From contig NZ_QYTW02000011.1 of NCBI RefSeq assembly GCF_003605405.2, positions 1 to 64,000 on the forward strand: a stretch of DNA of 64,000 bases, written 5' to 3'. Below are positions 62,727 to 64,000 of the stretch, piece by piece; position 1 is the first letter of the stretch; each line of letters begins with the position of its first letter. Position numbers and translations under genes: made by a program. Below the pieces are notes generated by a model. It was given only the letters and a program-made list of their open reading frames with translations, was not told the origin of the DNA and searched no databases. The DNA comes from Siminovitchia terrae (GTDB taxonomy: Bacteria > Bacillota > Bacilli > Bacillales > Bacillaceae_C).

Positions 62727-63236
62727 TTACTTGGGCTCGACTAAAAACAGCGGCTGACCGTATTCCACAAGCTCTCCATCCTTCACAAGGATTTCCGCTA
62801 TTTCCCCATCCACTTCTGCTTCGATTTCGTTGAACAGCTTCATTGCTTCTACGATGCATACGATGGAGCCAGAAGTGACTTCAGAACCGACATTCACATA
62901 CGAGTCGCTGTCAGGGGAAGGAGCCTGATAAAAAGTGCCGACCATCGGAGATACAATTTCATATAAATTGCTTTTCTCTTCAGCCTTGGAAACTAGAGTG
63001 GACTCAGTTGCGACAGGTGCCTGTTCCGTAGCCGGCTGTTTGGATTTGCTTTCCTGTTGAGCGGCTGGCTGAAGGGCAGGCACAGGTCCTGTCACATATC
63101 GTACGGTTTCCTGTGCAGGACTTTTACCTTTCTTTTTCAATTCAATTTTTAAATCGTCTTGCCTATAAACAAATTCATCAATATCCGACTCGTCAATCAA
63201 CTTGATAATTTCTCGGATTTCCTGTACTTTTAACAT
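62727..63236 (-). CDS. accB: Biotin carboxyl carrier protein (AccB-type)
   Basis: 169 residues from ATG 63236 with AAAGGAAG ten bases upstream. N-terminal helix [20 protein letters not shown], a Pro/Ala/Gln-rich linker (about 50-90), and the C-terminal biotinyl domain with the biotin Lys in [16 protein letters not shown]. Carries CO2 from AccC to a carboxyltransferase. Upstream frames extend to 63302 without an RBS. First gene of the accBC pair. Confidence 0.92.
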   Translation of the reverse strand: MLKVQEIREIIKLIDESDIDEFVYRQDDLKIELKKKGKSPAQETVRYVTGPVPALQPAAQQESKSKQPATEQAPVATESTLVSKAEEKSNLYEIVSPMVGTFYQAPSPDSDSYVNVGSEVTSGSIVCIVEAMKLFNEIEAEVDGEIAEILVKDGELVEYGQPLFLVEPK

Positions 63237-63553
63237 GGAGAATACTTCCTTTCTTTCATTAACGACTTCATATGAAATGTCTCTTGCGGATTCATGAAAC
63301 AACTTTTGACAGATGATGATGTTTTACAGGTCTTGACAGCTTCATATCCTCTAAAACCTTAAGGTGTTTTTGTCTTTCGTTCTCTTCATAGTCATTCAAG
63401 AACCATGAACCGCTAACTCTCTCAGTGTCAAATAACCTCAGCTTTAGTGAAAAAATTCAAGATACCTAGCGTTTTAATGACACTTTGATTCATTTACATG
63501 CCTCTTTGTTCATTATATTTTTAAAAGAATCATCAAAACAATAAACTAATTTT
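63237..63553. other. Promoter region of accBC
   Basis: 317 bp with no gene. Contains a small hairpin AAAACCTTAAGGTGTTTT (63351-63368) that could be the symporter's terminator. Confidence 0.4.
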
Positions 63554-64000
63554 TTAGCTTACCATTTTTTCAAAAACAGCTATCATTTTTTTCGACGGCT
63601 TTGTCAGCCTGCTAATAATAATAATGACAATACATGTAACGATTAATGTCGGAATCATTGGGTCAATTCCAGCAGAAATAACGCCAACTCTCTGCGTGAG
63701 CTTCCAACTGATGGCAATGATACTGCCGGATATGATTCCGCCCCAGGCAGCCTCTTTTGTCATACTGCGGTAGTACATACTCATAATGATGATTAAGCCA
63801 CCTGTGCTTCCTGCAATTAGATAAGCAAGATTCATCATCTCCATAATATAAGCTGGGCGCCAGATCCCAATCGGCACTGAAAGGGCTCCCAAAAAAAGAA
63901 CAAGCAATTTGGTCACAACAAGAAGATTCCTTTCAGAAACATCTTTATTTAACAGTTTTTGATAAATGTCTCTTCCCAAACTTGTTGCTCCTGCCAAAAG
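63554..64000 (-). CDS. Sodium:solute symporter, C-terminal part
   Basis: Partial: the frame runs past the window's right edge. 148 residues with at least four membrane helices: LVVTKLLVLFLGALSVPIGI, MMNLAYLIAGSTGGLIIIMS and MIPTLIVTCIVIIIISRLTK. The start GATSLGRDIYQKL is typical of SSS-family transporters (pantothenate/proline-like), where it follows a conserved TM region. Likely in the same locus as accBC. Substrate unknown. Confidence 0.8.
   Translation of the reverse strand, partial: LLAGATSLGRDIYQKLLNKDVSERNLLVVTKLLVLFLGALSVPIGIWRPAYIMEMMNLAYLIAGSTGGLIIIMSMYYRSMTKEAAWGGIISGSIIAISWKLTQRVGVISAGIDPMIPTLIVTCIVIIIISRLTKPSKKMIAVFEKMVS

Overview
The window looks like chromosomal DNA of a low-GC, spore-forming Bacillaceae (Bacillus sensu lato). 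The evidence is the family set (CotA-type laccase, YbxH-, YwnA/YwnB- and YxlEFG-like proteins, PadR, TrmB and Rrf2 regulators), purine-rich ribosome binding sites with TTG and GTG starts, rho-independent terminators, an ErmD-type macrolide leader peptide and a TetL-type pump with its own leader. I cannot name the species.

Layout, left to right. 1-0.6 kb: decayed IS200/IS605-type tnpB and a hairpin-rich element end. 0.7-6.4 kb: GNAT acetyltransferase, serine hydrolase with MarR regulator, and a selD-mnmH pair for tRNA selenouridine. 6.7-8.8 kb: YbxH-like protein, then an erm methyltransferase with promoter, leader peptide and two attenuator hairpins. 9-10.8 kb: PadR regulator with two membrane proteins. 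11-16.5 kb: a zinc alcohol dehydrogenase behind a sigma-54 promoter, convergent with an operon of iron alcohol dehydrogenase, sensor kinase and NtrC-type regulator. 16.6-30 kb: AraC regulator, UbiB kinase, an 18-residue-repeat coiled-coil protein, HtrA-like protease, CotA-like laccase, DHA2 pump with TetR, class A penicillin-binding protein and polysaccharide deacetylase. 30-40 kb: a pseudogene broken by a repeat, a peptide transporter, DUF4259 protein, tRNA-Leu, truncated hydrolase, PhzF, YjbR, VOC, LysE-TrmB and an acyltransferase. 40.3-40.9 kb: a 30-unit minisatellite. 41-44 kb: two Crp/Fnr-plus-HAD cassettes sharing a palindromic operator type. 44-49.5 kb: YwnB/YwnA, pyridoxal kinase, PAF-acetylhydrolase-like lipase. 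50-54 kb: YxlEFG-like ABC system with its regulator, and PadR-DUF4188. 54.6-56.1 kb: tet(L)-like pump with leader. 56.9-60.1 kb: MFS, nitronate monooxygenase and LysR. 60.5-64 kb: IclR, accC, accB and the end of a sodium:solute symporter.

The most distinctive feature is an interspersed, highly structured repeat of about 192 bp. It occurs 11 times, always in intergenic or decayed DNA, and 10 of 11 copies share one orientation. One copy (30604-30782) sits inside a gene; removing exactly that segment restores the reading frame, which fixes the element's ends and shows no target duplication. Together with its hairpins and its resemblance to the IS605-type end near 557-617, this suggests a non-autonomous IS200/IS605-like element.

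Regulation is unusually readable. There are paired palindromes GGACAATTGTCC and GGACATATGTCC at the two Crp genes, triple dyads before padR, Rrf2 dyads between ywnB and ywnA, a perfect 24-bp palindrome before the yxlEFG-like operon, a GG-N10-GC sigma-54 promoter before adh, and two antibiotic-sensing leader peptides. Many stretches beside the repeats carry remnants of lost genes, so this is a plastic accessory region.
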